5,152 nt of DNA from Ilumatobacteraceae bacterium (GTDB lineage Bacteria > Actinomycetota > Acidimicrobiia > Acidimicrobiales > Ilumatobacteraceae). The stretch lies in assembly GCA_016650435.1 (NCBI GenBank), contig JAENVT010000569.1, positions 1 to 5,152 of the forward strand, in the 5' to 3' direction. How positions within the stretch are numbered: the stretch's first letter is position 1; each line of letters starts with the position of its first letter. Below, piece by piece: positions 1 to 5,152 of this stretch. Below the pieces are notes generated by a model, which made no database searches, was not told where the DNA came from, and saw nothing but the letters and a program-made list of their open reading frames with translations. Both the position numbers and the translations under genes were made by a program.

Positions 1-1288
1 GCACGGCGTCGTCGTCGCCCTTCGATCGCAGCGCTGCACGCTGCTCGACGCCGAAGCGATGCTGCTCGTCGACCACCACGACACCCAGGCTGTGAAAGTT
101 CACAGCCTCCTGAATCAGCGCGTGAGTACCGATGGCGATGTCGACGGAACCGTCCGCCAGTGCGGCCAGTACATCACGTCGCTCGCCGCCGGTGACGCGG
201 TTGGTCAGCAACTCGACACGCAATGGACGGTCGCCGAACAGGTTGCCCGGATCGGGCACGGTGACACCCTCCAGCATCCGGCGCACGCTGCTGGCGTGCT
301 GTTCGGCTAGCACTTCGGTGGGCGCCATCAACGCCCCCTGATGGCGACCCTGCACCGCGGTCAGCATGGCGCTGACCGCCACCAACGTCTTGCCCGAGCC
401 GACGTCGCCCTGCAGGAGGCGATGCATGGGATGCGGACCGGCCAGGTCGTGCTCGATCTCGGCGATCGCTCGTCGCTGGGCGGCGGTGAGCTCGAACGGC
501 AGGGCGGCGTACAGACGATCGGTCAGCTCGCCGCCGATCGTGTGACGGATCGCCTTCGACTCGCGTTCCAACATTCGCTTCCGCATCACGAGCACGGTCT
601 GCACGCGCAACAGCTCGTCGAATGCCAGGCGCCGACGGGCTTGCTCCTTCTCGGCAATCGTCTCGGGGGCATGGATCGATCGGAACGCCGCGTCACGTTC
701 GATCAACCGGAAGCGACGTCTCGTCGACTCGGGAACTGGGTCGGCGATCCCGCGTGCCGAAGATTTTCGCAACGCATCCTCGACCCACCCGGCGATCTCC
801 CAGGTCATCAACGCGGCCTTCTCACTCTGCGGGTACACGGGCACGATGCGACCCGTGCGATCGCCGATGAGATCGACGATCGGGTTGGTCATCTGTAATC
901 CGCCTCGATACATCTCTGCCTTGCCGAACAGCGCAATCTGCAATCCCTCGCGCAGCTGCTTCTCGCGCCACGGTTGGTTGAAGAACACGATCTGCAATCG
1001 CCCACTGCCGTCGCCGACGACGGCGTTGACCATGGTGCGGCGATTGCGCATCGGGCGTTTCGTCACGCTGCGCACACTTACCAGCACCAGCGCCTCCTGG
1101 CCCGGCAACAGGTCACTGACCCGCGCCTCGTTGGTGCGATCCACCCAACGTCGCGGATAGGTCGTCAGCAGGTCGAGCACGGTGTCGATGCCAACGTCGT
1201 GCAGCGACGCCAACTTCTTCTCCCCGACACCCTTGATCCGCTCCACGCCGATCGCGTCGAGGTCACGCAGCGTCAGCGGTTCGGTCAT
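1..1288 (-). CDS. recG: ATP-dependent DNA helicase RecG, N-terminal part (3' end outside window)
   Basis: RecG is a cytoplasmic superfamily 2 helicase that remodels stalled replication forks, Holliday junctions and R-loops. The 429 visible codons start at ATG 1288 and run off the left edge. Residues about 5-50 form the N-terminal helical part (IKGVGEKKLASL, then LLTTYPRRWVDRT). Residues about 55-150 are the OB-fold wedge domain that splits branched DNA (VVGDGSGRLQIVFFNQPW, then LFGKAEMYRGGLQMTNP). The helicase core follows: Walker A GDVGSGKT at residues 294-301, motif Ia LMAPTEVLAEQH, and the RecG-typical Walker B DEQHRFGVEQR beginning at residue 407. RecG proteins are usually about 700 residues, so the C-terminal RecA-like lobe and the TRG motif are missing only because of the window edge. 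The start lies in an ATGA overlap with the stop of the DAK2 gene upstream. No separate Shine-Dalgarno is visible, which suggests translational coupling. Identification is secure. Confidence 0.97.
   Translation of the reverse strand, partial: MTEPLTLRDLDAIGVERIKGVGEKKLASLHDVGIDTVLDLLTTYPRRWVDRTNEARVSDLLPGQEALVLVSVRSVTKRPMRNRRTMVNAVVGDGSGRLQIVFFNQPWREKQLREGLQIALFGKAEMYRGGLQMTNPIVDLIGDRTGRIVPVYPQSEKAALMTWEIAGWVEDALRKSSARGIADPVPESTRRRFRLIERDAAFRSIHAPETIAEKEQARRRLAFDELLRVQTVLVMRKRMLERESKAIRHTIGGELTDRLYAALPFELTAAQRRAIAEIEHDLAGPHPMHRLLQGDVGSGKTLVAVSAMLTAVQGRHQGALMAPTEVLAEQHASSVRRMLEGVTVPDPGNLFGDRPLRVELLTNRVTGGERRDVLAALADGSVDIAIGTHALIQEAVNFHSLGVVVVDEQHRFGVEQRAALRSKGDDDAV
87..108. repeat. Perfect 10-bp-arm palindrome inside recG
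   Basis: AGGCTGTGAA (87-96) and TTCACAGCCT (99-108) are exact reverse complements around a two-base centre. The segment encodes EAVNFHSLG, just before the DEQH motif in RecG, so much of it is set by protein conservation. It resembles a CRP-like TGTGA/TCACA site, but the spacing between the half-sites is four bases rather than six. It may be coincidence. Confidence 0.5.
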
Positions 1289-2961
1289 TCAACGCCGAAC
1301 AGGTATGGGTACAGCGGCTGGCCACCACGGTGAACCTCGACCTGTACTTCGGGACGGTGTTCGATGAGCCACGCAAGCAACGCGTCGGTATGTCCGGCGC
1401 CGGCGCCACTTCCGGTGATCACCGTGACGATCTCACGGTCGCGAGTGATGAGGTGGTCGAGCAGCGCGCATGCCGCGCCGTCGAGCGAACCGCTGACGGC
1501 GACGATGCCGTCGCCGCGAACCAGGCCGATCCAGTCGCCGATGGTGATCGCACCCACATCGCTCTTCGTATCGCGTACAGCCTGGGTGATCTCGCCGGTC
1601 GCAACAGCCGATGCGCCATCAGTCATCTCTTCCAGATTGACGTCGACATCGGTCTCGGGGTCGTACACGACAAGGGCAGCCAGCGCAGCCGGCATCGAGG
1701 TGGTCGGCACGACCCTGACCGACTTGGTGGTCAACGCATCGAGCTGTTCGGCAACGGGGATGATGTTCTTGTTGTTCGGCAGGATGATCACCTGCTGTGC
1801 ATTGACTGCTTCGACAGCGGCGAGCAGTTCAGCGGTCGACGGGTTGAGCGTTTGTCCGCCTGTCACAACCCCCTGCACACCGAGCTGGCCGAACAGTTCC
1901 GCCAAGCCGTCGCCACTCGCCACGGCGACAACGGCGCACGTGACCGGCGGTAGGCCGAATCCGGCGCCGGTGCGAATTGGCTCGCCCCTGATCGCCGCCT
2001 CGCGTACCGCGTGTTCTTCGGCCATTTCCTCGAACAGGTCGGTGACTCGAATCTGTTTGGGACGCCCATCGAGCAGCAGCGCAGCCTCGATCGCAGCACC
2101 GATGTCGTTGGTGTGCACATGGCAGTTCCACAGGCCATCGCCGCCCACCACGACGATGGAATCACCGATCTCGCCCCACGCTTCCTTGAACGACTGGATT
2201 CGATCGTCGATCAGGTCGACGAAGTACATCACCTCGTAGCGCAGTTCGCTGACGTCGACACCGCCGTCCGTGGCGTGACGATGCGCGGCCATCTCGAGTT
2301 GCTCGACAGTGGGTCCGTCCCCCTCGTCGGGTTCGGGCAACGGCTCGCCATCGACAACGAACAGCGCCGCGTCGAGGAACAGCAGGTAGCCGGCTCCTCC
2401 GGCGTCGACAACACCTGCGTCCTTCAACACCGGGAGCAATTCGGGCGTGTTGTCGAGTGCCGCCTTGCCCGCTGCGCGTGCGGCGCGCAGCATTCCCGCG
2501 AGACTCGACCCTTCGGCGGCCGCGATCGCGCCTGCGTCTGCGGACTCGCGAACGACCGTCAGGATCGTCCCTTCGATCGGCTTCAGCACGGCCTGATATG
2601 CGGCCGCCGACGCCGCTTTCAGACCTTCGGCAACCTTGCTGGCGGTGAGGTCGGTGGCACCCTTCAACGTTCCCACCAACCCCCGCAAGATCTGACTGAG
2701 GATGACCCCGCTGTTGCCGCGTGCGCCCATCAGACTTCCGTGGCTGATGGCGTTGCACGTCGGATCGAGCTCCGGCTGTGCCAGTTCGAGTTCGGCCACG
2801 ACAGCATCCAGCGTGCGCGCCATGTTGGTGCCGGTATCCCCGTCGGGAACCGGGTACACGTTCAACCGATTGATTCCCTCGGCGTGCGCCTTCATCGTGT
2901 CGCGGAACGTGATTACCGTGCTGCGCAACGCTTCGGGACTGAACCGTTCCAGTGTGGGCAC
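1285..2961 (-). CDS. DAK2/DhaL domain protein of the YloV/FakA family (fatty-acid-kinase-like)
   Basis: This complete 558-residue protein matches the usual length of YloV/FakA. The N-terminal DhaL (DAK2) kinase domain shows NVYPVPDGDTGTNM at residues 34-47, whose aspartates bind Mg-ATP in the family. It also has HGSLMGARGNSGVILSQ at about 74-90 and DAGGAGYLLFLDAAL at about 186-200. A middle domain carries GDSIVVVGGDGLWNCHVHTND (about 267-286). The C-terminal DegV/FakB-like part contains VAVASGDGL, VTGGQTLNPSTAELL and ILPNNKNI (about 394-400). In Firmicutes, FakA phosphorylates fatty acids held by FakB proteins for entry into phospholipid synthesis. That role in this organism is inferred; no fakB is visible. 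The start is GTG 2961: an in-frame TAG lies 12 bases upstream, so no longer start exists, and no Shine-Dalgarno precedes it (possible leaderless mRNA). The gene overlaps recG by ATGA, matching the common DAK2-recG order in Gram-positive bacteria. A dihydroxyacetone kinase subunit is unlikely because of the length and the C-terminal domains. Confidence 0.93.
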   Translation of the reverse strand: MPTLERFSPEALRSTVITFRDTMKAHAEGINRLNVYPVPDGDTGTNMARTLDAVVAELELAQPELDPTCNAISHGSLMGARGNSGVILSQILRGLVGTLKGATDLTASKVAEGLKAASAAAYQAVLKPIEGTILTVVRESADAGAIAAAEGSSLAGMLRAARAAGKAALDNTPELLPVLKDAGVVDAGGAGYLLFLDAALFVVDGEPLPEPDEGDGPTVEQLEMAAHRHATDGGVDVSELRYEVMYFVDLIDDRIQSFKEAWGEIGDSIVVVGGDGLWNCHVHTNDIGAAIEAALLLDGRPKQIRVTDLFEEMAEEHAVREAAIRGEPIRTGAGFGLPPVTCAVVAVASGDGLAELFGQLGVQGVVTGGQTLNPSTAELLAAVEAVNAQQVIILPNNKNIIPVAEQLDALTTKSVRVVPTTSMPAALAALVVYDPETDVDVNLEEMTDGASAVATGEITQAVRDTKSDVGAITIGDWIGLVRGDGIVAVSGSLDGAACALLDHLITRDREIVTVITGSGAGAGHTDALLAWLIEHRPEVQVEVHRGGQPLYPYLFGVE

Positions 2962-2967
2962 GCCGAC

Positions 2968-2973
2968 AGACTA
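2968..2973 (-). promoter_or_regulatory. Possible -10 element for a leaderless DAK2-recG transcript
   Basis: On the minus strand TAGTCT ends six bases before the GTG start at 2961. That spacing would place transcription start on the first base of the start codon. Together with the absence of a Shine-Dalgarno, it fits a leaderless mRNA, which is common in actinobacteria. There is no recognisable -35 hexamer at 17-18 bases, so this remains a weak inference. Confidence 0.25.
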
Positions 2974-3054
2974 GGGGCAAGCCCTTGGCCCGTCGTTGTA
3001 GCGGGTACATCCGCCGCCCTCGTCTGGCGCCTGACTAGCGTCGCCCAGGAAGTT

Positions 3055-3062
3055 GAAGGGAG
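3055..3062 (+). promoter_or_regulatory. Ribosome binding site of the exported-protein gene
   Basis: GAAGGGAG lies four bases before ATG 3067, or six if counted from the AAGGG core. It decides the start. The reading frame is open far upstream, antisense to the DAK2 gene, but only this ATG has a Shine-Dalgarno and is followed directly by a signal peptide. Confidence 0.7.
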
Positions 3063-3066
3063 CACC

Positions 3067-4056
3067 ATGACAGACCAGGCACTACGGGCGGTTCGTACGC
3101 GTTGGGCGGCTCTCGGAGCTGCAATTGCGATCTCGATCGGCGGAGGTGGTATTGCTATCAGCCAGGCAGCCATCAGCACCGGCGACCGCGACGTCTACGT
3201 GCCGATCGTGCCCTGCCGGGCGTTCGACACGCGATCGGGCGACGTCAACGTCGGCCCACGCAGCACTGCAATCGCGGCCGGCGAGACCTACACACAACAG
3301 ATCACCGGTATCAACGGCAACTGCACCACGCCGATCCCGTCCGACGCTACTGCGGTGGCGATGAACGTCACCGCCGTGGGAGGCACTGCAGCGGGCTTTC
3401 TCACCGTCTGGCCCAGCGATGTCACGCCGAGGCCGACCGTCTCGAACCTCAACTGGACTCCGGGCTCGCCGCCGACGCCGAACAAGGTCGACACGAAACT
3501 CTCGCCGACGGGCCAGATCAACCTGTTCAACAATGCCGGCACGGTCGACGTGCTGGCCGACATCGTCGGTTATTACACCGATCACAACCACGACGACCGG
3601 TACTACCCGCGCGCCGAGATCTACAACAAGTCCGAGACTTACAACAAGACCGAGACCTACAACAAGTCCGAGACTTACAACAAGACCGAGACCGATGCGC
3701 AGTTCACGACCAAGGCGGAGGTCGCCGCGGCTCCGTACAGCGATGTGCTCGCAGGCGGCTACATCTTCGGAAACGGCAACCTCAGCCCCGACAAATCGTT
3801 CGGCAACATCGCCAGCACCAGGCTGGGTTTGGGTTCGTACCAGATAAGCCTCCCGGCCTACAACGCAGGATGTACTGGAGCGCCCACCCCATTTCTGACT
3901 GCGACCATGGTGGCGCAAGCGGGTTTCGCCCTCGCTGATCCGGGCACCGGCACAGATTGCGTCACCGGCGACACGTTTGTGTTCGTCAAGACAACAGACG
4001 GCGCAGGAGCGGCAGCGGATCGCGACTTCACCTTCGCGATCTACTCCGACAGCTAG
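3067..4056 (+). CDS. Exported surface protein with tail-fibre-like YNK[ST]ET repeats
   Basis: This 329-residue protein of unknown function is predicted to be secreted. Residues 1-34 look like a Sec signal peptide: R7, R10 and R12, a hydrophobic stretch at about 14-33, and likely cleavage after S-Q-A34. Residues about 43-170 form a beta-rich module that I associate with actinobacterial exported proteins: YVPIVPCRAFDTR (44-56), MNVTAVGGTAAGFLTVWP (99-116), SNLNW (126-130) and LADIVGYY (163-170). C50 and C86 could pair. The linker HNHDDRYY (173-180) resembles phage tail-fibre HDDRYYTK segments and leads into four hexapeptides, YNKSET/YNKTET twice, at 186-209. The C-terminal domain (about 223-329) contains LGSYQISLP and ends in DFTFAIYSDS; C269 and C298 could form a disulphide. 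No LPXTG motif or C-terminal membrane helix is visible, so the protein may be released or held by another route. The stop TAG lies inside the target site of the IS that follows. Export and modular structure are well supported; adhesion or envelope display is inference. Confidence 0.88.
   Translation: MTDQALRAVRTRWAALGAAIAISIGGGGIAISQAAISTGDRDVYVPIVPCRAFDTRSGDVNVGPRSTAIAAGETYTQQITGINGNCTTPIPSDATAVAMNVTAVGGTAAGFLTVWPSDVTPRPTVSNLNWTPGSPPTPNKVDTKLSPTGQINLFNNAGTVDVLADIVGYYTDHNHDDRYYPRAEIYNKSETYNKTETYNKSETYNKTETDAQFTTKAEVAAAPYSDVLAGGYIFGNGNLSPDKSFGNIASTRLGLGSYQISLPAYNAGCTGAPTPFLTATMVAQAGFALADPGTGTDCVTGDTFVFVKTTDGAGAAADRDFTFAIYSDS
3622..3693 (+). repeat. Tandem repeat: 2 x 36 bp perfect (4 x 18 bp)
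   Basis: Two identical 36-base copies (3622-3657 and 3658-3693) each consist of two 18-base units. The units read TACAACAAGTCCGAGACT and TACAACAAGACCGAGACC, differing at two positions. They encode YNKSET and YNKTET alternately. The preceding codons GCCGAGATC look like a degenerate unit, as does AAGGCGGAG further downstream. Synonymous third bases are also identical between the 36-base copies, so the last duplication is recent or has been homogenised. Confidence 0.97.
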
Positions 4057-4057
4057 C
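4052..4057 (+). other. IS481-type target site, left copy (GCTAGC)
   Basis: GCTAGC directly abuts the left terminal repeat and fits NCTAGN, the six-base target reported for IS481 and IS1002 of Bordetella pertussis. Bases 4054-4056 are also the TAG stop codon of the exported-protein gene. The expected second copy would begin at 5153, one base past the window, so the duplication itself cannot be seen. Confidence 0.65.
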
Positions 4058-4080
4058 TGTGATGACCGGACACGTTGTCC
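4058..4080 (+). repeat. Left terminal inverted repeat of the IS
   Basis: This 23-base repeat begins TGTGATGACCGG and ends ACGTTGTCC. It matches the reverse complement of 5130-5152 at 18 of 23 positions. The conserved blocks are the TGTG tip, CCGG and ACGTTGTCC. TGT tips are usual for IS481 elements. Confidence 0.85.
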
Positions 4081-4114
4081 CTGGCGTGATGGGGTGAGTG
4101 GTCCGCGGATGAGG

Positions 4115-4174
4115 TGAGCCCTTCTTGCGAGGCTGTGGGTCTTCGACAACTCACACTCCGCAAAGAAGGGCTCA
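4115..4174 (+). promoter_or_regulatory. Hairpin sequestering the transposase ribosome binding site
   Basis: TGAGCCCTTCTT (4115-4126) is a perfect 12-base inverted repeat of AAGAAGGGCTCA (4163-4174). Pairing continues through GCG 4127-4129 with CGC 4159-4161 around one bulged A at 4162. An inner stem, TGTGGGT (4134-4140) with ACTCACA (4149-4155), closes an eight-base loop with one G-U pair. The right arm contains the whole purine-rich ribosome binding site and the A of the ATG. In a transcript entering from outside the IS, the site should be masked. A transcript starting inside the hairpin would leave it free. No T-run follows, so this is not an intrinsic terminator. The inverted repeat is certain; the role is inferred by analogy with IS10 and IS50. 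Confidence 0.75.
4165..4170 (+). promoter_or_regulatory. Ribosome binding site of the transposase
   Basis: GAAGGG, within AAAGAAGGG, lies three bases before ATG 4174, or about five if AAGAAG is the paired core. It is the only Shine-Dalgarno-like sequence near the start and it lies wholly within the right arm of the hairpin. Confidence 0.6.
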
Positions 4175-5152
4175 TGCAACAAGCTAGAAGACAACACCCG
4201 AACGCGTCGCTGACACCGGAGGGACGCCGCAAGATGGTCGCGTTGGTGATCGACGATGGCTGGTCGATCGAAGCCACCGCTGAACGGTTCCAGCTCGACG
4301 CCAAGACGGTCCGCAAATGGCGTGATCGGTTCCTCACCGAAGGCGAATCGGGTTTGCAGGATCGGTCGAGTCGACCGCACAGGTCTCCGAATCGGACGCT
4401 GGCCAGCCGTCGTAAGCGGGTGGTGCATCTGCGTCGCAAGCGGCGTTGGGGTGCTGATCGGATCGCTCATGAGACCGGGCTGGCGCCGTCGACGGTGCAA
4501 GCGATCCTCAACGCCGCTGGTGTCGGCCGGCTCGACTCCGGAGACCGGGCAACGAAGGAACCAGTCGTGCGGTATCAGCGTGAACGACCTGGTGAACTGA
4601 TCCATGTCGACGTCAAGAAGCTCGCCGGGATCCCTCCCGGTGGCGGCTGGAAACTCCACGGACGTGCCAACGCGCACTACAAACGAGCCACCCAGGCTGG
4701 CTATCGGTTCATCCACACCGCCGTTGATGACCGCACCCGAATGGCCTACAGCGAGATCCTCGACGATGAACAAGCCGCCACCGCGGCACGGTTCTGGACT
4801 CGTGCCTACGCATGGTTCGCGCTCTACGGCATCGTCTGCGAACGAGTCATCACCGACAACGGCGCTTGTTACCGATCCAGCCTCTGGCACCAGGCCTGTG
4901 CTGCAACCGGGACGACCGTGAAGAAGACCCGACCCCGCCGCCCACAGACCAACGGCAAAGTGGAACGGTTCCATCGGATCCTGCTCGAGGAATGGGCCTA
5001 CATCCGCGCTTGGACCTCAGATCGTCAACGCACCACCGCCTACACCGGGTTCATCCACTTCTACAATCACCACCGAACCCACGGTTCGCTCGGATGGTCA
5101 ACCCCAGCCGCAACCCTCAACACATTCACGGACAACGTCCCCGGCGAACACA
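4174..5152 (+). CDS. IS481-family transposase, DDE type (stop codon lies beyond the window)
   Basis: This transposase is an RNase H-fold integrase that cuts and joins the IS ends. The 326 codons from ATG 4174 remain open to the window edge. An N-terminal helix-turn-helix spans residues about 17-60 (WSIEATAERFQLDAKTVRKW, then GLQDRSSRP). A second follows at about 80-117 (GADRIAHETGLAPSTVQAIL). These would bind the inverted repeats. The catalytic core (about 140-300) has D146 in HVDVKK, D228 in ITDNG and E264 in PQTNGKVERFH, giving the DD(35)E spacing. The YNHHRTHGSLG motif near 297-307 is also typical of the family. Length is close to the usual 320-350 residues, so the enzyme appears whole apart from its last residue or so. 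The right inverted repeat encodes the last residues (DNVPGEH). The next codon would be A plus two bases from outside the element; with a GCTAGC target copy it becomes AGC, then TAG. In-frame GTG codons at 4114 and 4135 are less likely starts. Confidence 0.95.
   Translation, partial: MQQARRQHPNASLTPEGRRKMVALVIDDGWSIEATAERFQLDAKTVRKWRDRFLTEGESGLQDRSSRPHRSPNRTLASRRKRVVHLRRKRRWGADRIAHETGLAPSTVQAILNAAGVGRLDSGDRATKEPVVRYQRERPGELIHVDVKKLAGIPPGGGWKLHGRANAHYKRATQAGYRFIHTAVDDRTRMAYSEILDDEQAATAARFWTRAYAWFALYGIVCERVITDNGACYRSSLWHQACAATGTTVKKTRPRRPQTNGKVERFHRILLEEWAYIRAWTSDRQRTTAYTGFIHFYNHHRTHGSLGWSTPAATLNTFTDNVPGEH
5130..5152 (-). repeat. Right terminal inverted repeat of the IS
   Basis: Read on the minus strand it begins TGTGTTCGCCGG and ends ACGTTGTCC. 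It differs from the left repeat at five of 23 positions. It overlaps the 3' end of the transposase coding frame, so its sequence is under both protein and DNA-binding constraint. It ends exactly at the window edge. Confidence 0.8.

Larger units (their letters stand above)
2962..3066. other. Divergent intergenic region between the DAK2 gene and the exported-protein gene
   Basis: These 105 bases separate two divergently transcribed genes, so promoters for both are expected here. On the minus strand only a weak -10-like hexamer next to the DAK2 start stands out. On the plus strand the ribosome binding site of the exported-protein gene is clear, but I see no convincing -35/-10 pair. TTGGCC (2985-2990) and GACTAG (3033-3038) are isolated and poorly spaced. 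No terminator, operator palindrome or small ORF is evident. The rpmB gene that often lies beside DAK2-recG in actinobacteria is not in this window. Confidence 0.6.
4058..5152 (+). mobile_element. IS481-family insertion sequence, apparently end to end (1095 bp)
   Basis: The element starts with TGTG and its right end, read on the opposite strand, also starts with TGTG. Between them lie a 116-base leader and one transposase gene. The size falls within the normal IS481 range of roughly 1 kb. The inverted repeats match at 18 of 23 positions, and the left flank is an NCTAGN-type target. The transposase shows no frameshift or internal stop, so the element may be active. The right boundary coincides with the last base of the window and rests on the inverted-repeat alignment only. 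Confidence 0.88.

Noticed and set aside
91..104. CRP/GlxR operator in recG
   Set aside because: The TGTGA and TCACA half-sites are separated by four bases instead of the six required by the CRP and GlxR consensus, and the site is deep within coding sequence.
59..2239. Several plus-strand reading frames opposite recG and the DAK2 gene
   Set aside because: They mirror the codon structure of the minus-strand genes in GC-rich DNA and encode arginine- and serine-rich sequences without domains.
2011..3066. Upstream extension of the exported-protein reading frame
   Set aside because: It is the antisense shadow of the DAK2 gene. The start at 3067 has a ribosome binding site and a signal peptide directly after it.
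3622..3693. Possible CRISPR array (36-bp repeat)
   Set aside because: The copies are directly adjacent with no spacers and encode an in-frame peptide repeat.
4075..4153. Internal promoter for the transposase (TTGTCC 4075-4080; TTGCGA 4125-4130)
   Set aside because: Neither hexamer is followed at 16-18 bases by a convincing -10 sequence. A promoter in this region is expected but cannot be placed from the sequence.
4115..4174. Intrinsic terminator for the exported-protein gene
   Set aside because: The hairpin lies within the IS leader, has no following T-run, and overlaps the transposase start.
3082..4974. Long minus-strand reading frame of 630 codons across the exported-protein gene and the IS
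   Set aside because: It is antisense to two well-supported genes and crosses the IS boundary. Its repetitive GLGLVV-like stretch is simply the reverse of the YNK[ST]ET repeat, and it shows no recognisable domain.

Overview
The window is GC-rich, with dense coding and several actinobacterial hallmarks. These are a DAK2-domain gene overlapping recG, a secreted protein carrying a beta-rich module that I associate with Actinomycetota surface proteins, and an IS481-family transposase. The most likely source is an actinobacterium, perhaps of the Acidimicrobiia. This placement is inferred from protein character alone; there is no rRNA or other marker gene.

Layout: (1) Positions 1-1288, minus strand, hold the N-terminal 429 codons of RecG, cut by the left edge of the window just after the DEQH helicase motif. 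(2) Positions 1285-2961, minus strand, hold a complete 558-residue DAK2/DhaL-type kinase of the YloV/FakA family. It is transcribed ahead of recG and overlaps it by the 4-base ATGA, so the two form a conserved-type housekeeping operon. (3) Positions 2962-3066 are a short divergent intergenic region. (4) Positions 3067-4056, plus strand, encode a 329-residue exported protein in three parts: an actinobacterial surface module, a tail-fibre-like HNHDDRYY linker with four YNK[ST]ET repeats (a perfect 2 x 36-bp DNA duplication), and a cysteine-paired C-terminal domain. (5) Positions 4058-5152 are a nearly complete IS481-family insertion sequence. Both imperfect terminal inverted repeats are visible and the DD(35)E transposase is intact.

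The most interesting part is the IS and its junction. The IS sits directly against GCTAGC, which fits the NCTAGN target reported for IS481. That hexamer contains the TAG stop codon of the exported-protein gene, so duplicating the target preserves the host stop. The transposase reading frame has no stop before the right end of the IS. If the duplicated GCTAGC lies just beyond the window, it would supply AGC-TAG and end the transposase. Inside the left end of the IS, a long inverted repeat covers the transposase ribosome binding site and the first base of its start codon. This structure should silence the transposase on read-through transcripts from the gene upstream.

I see no RNA genes, CRISPR array or defence system. 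The two minus-strand genes look like ordinary core genome. The exported-protein gene and the IS are accessory in character.
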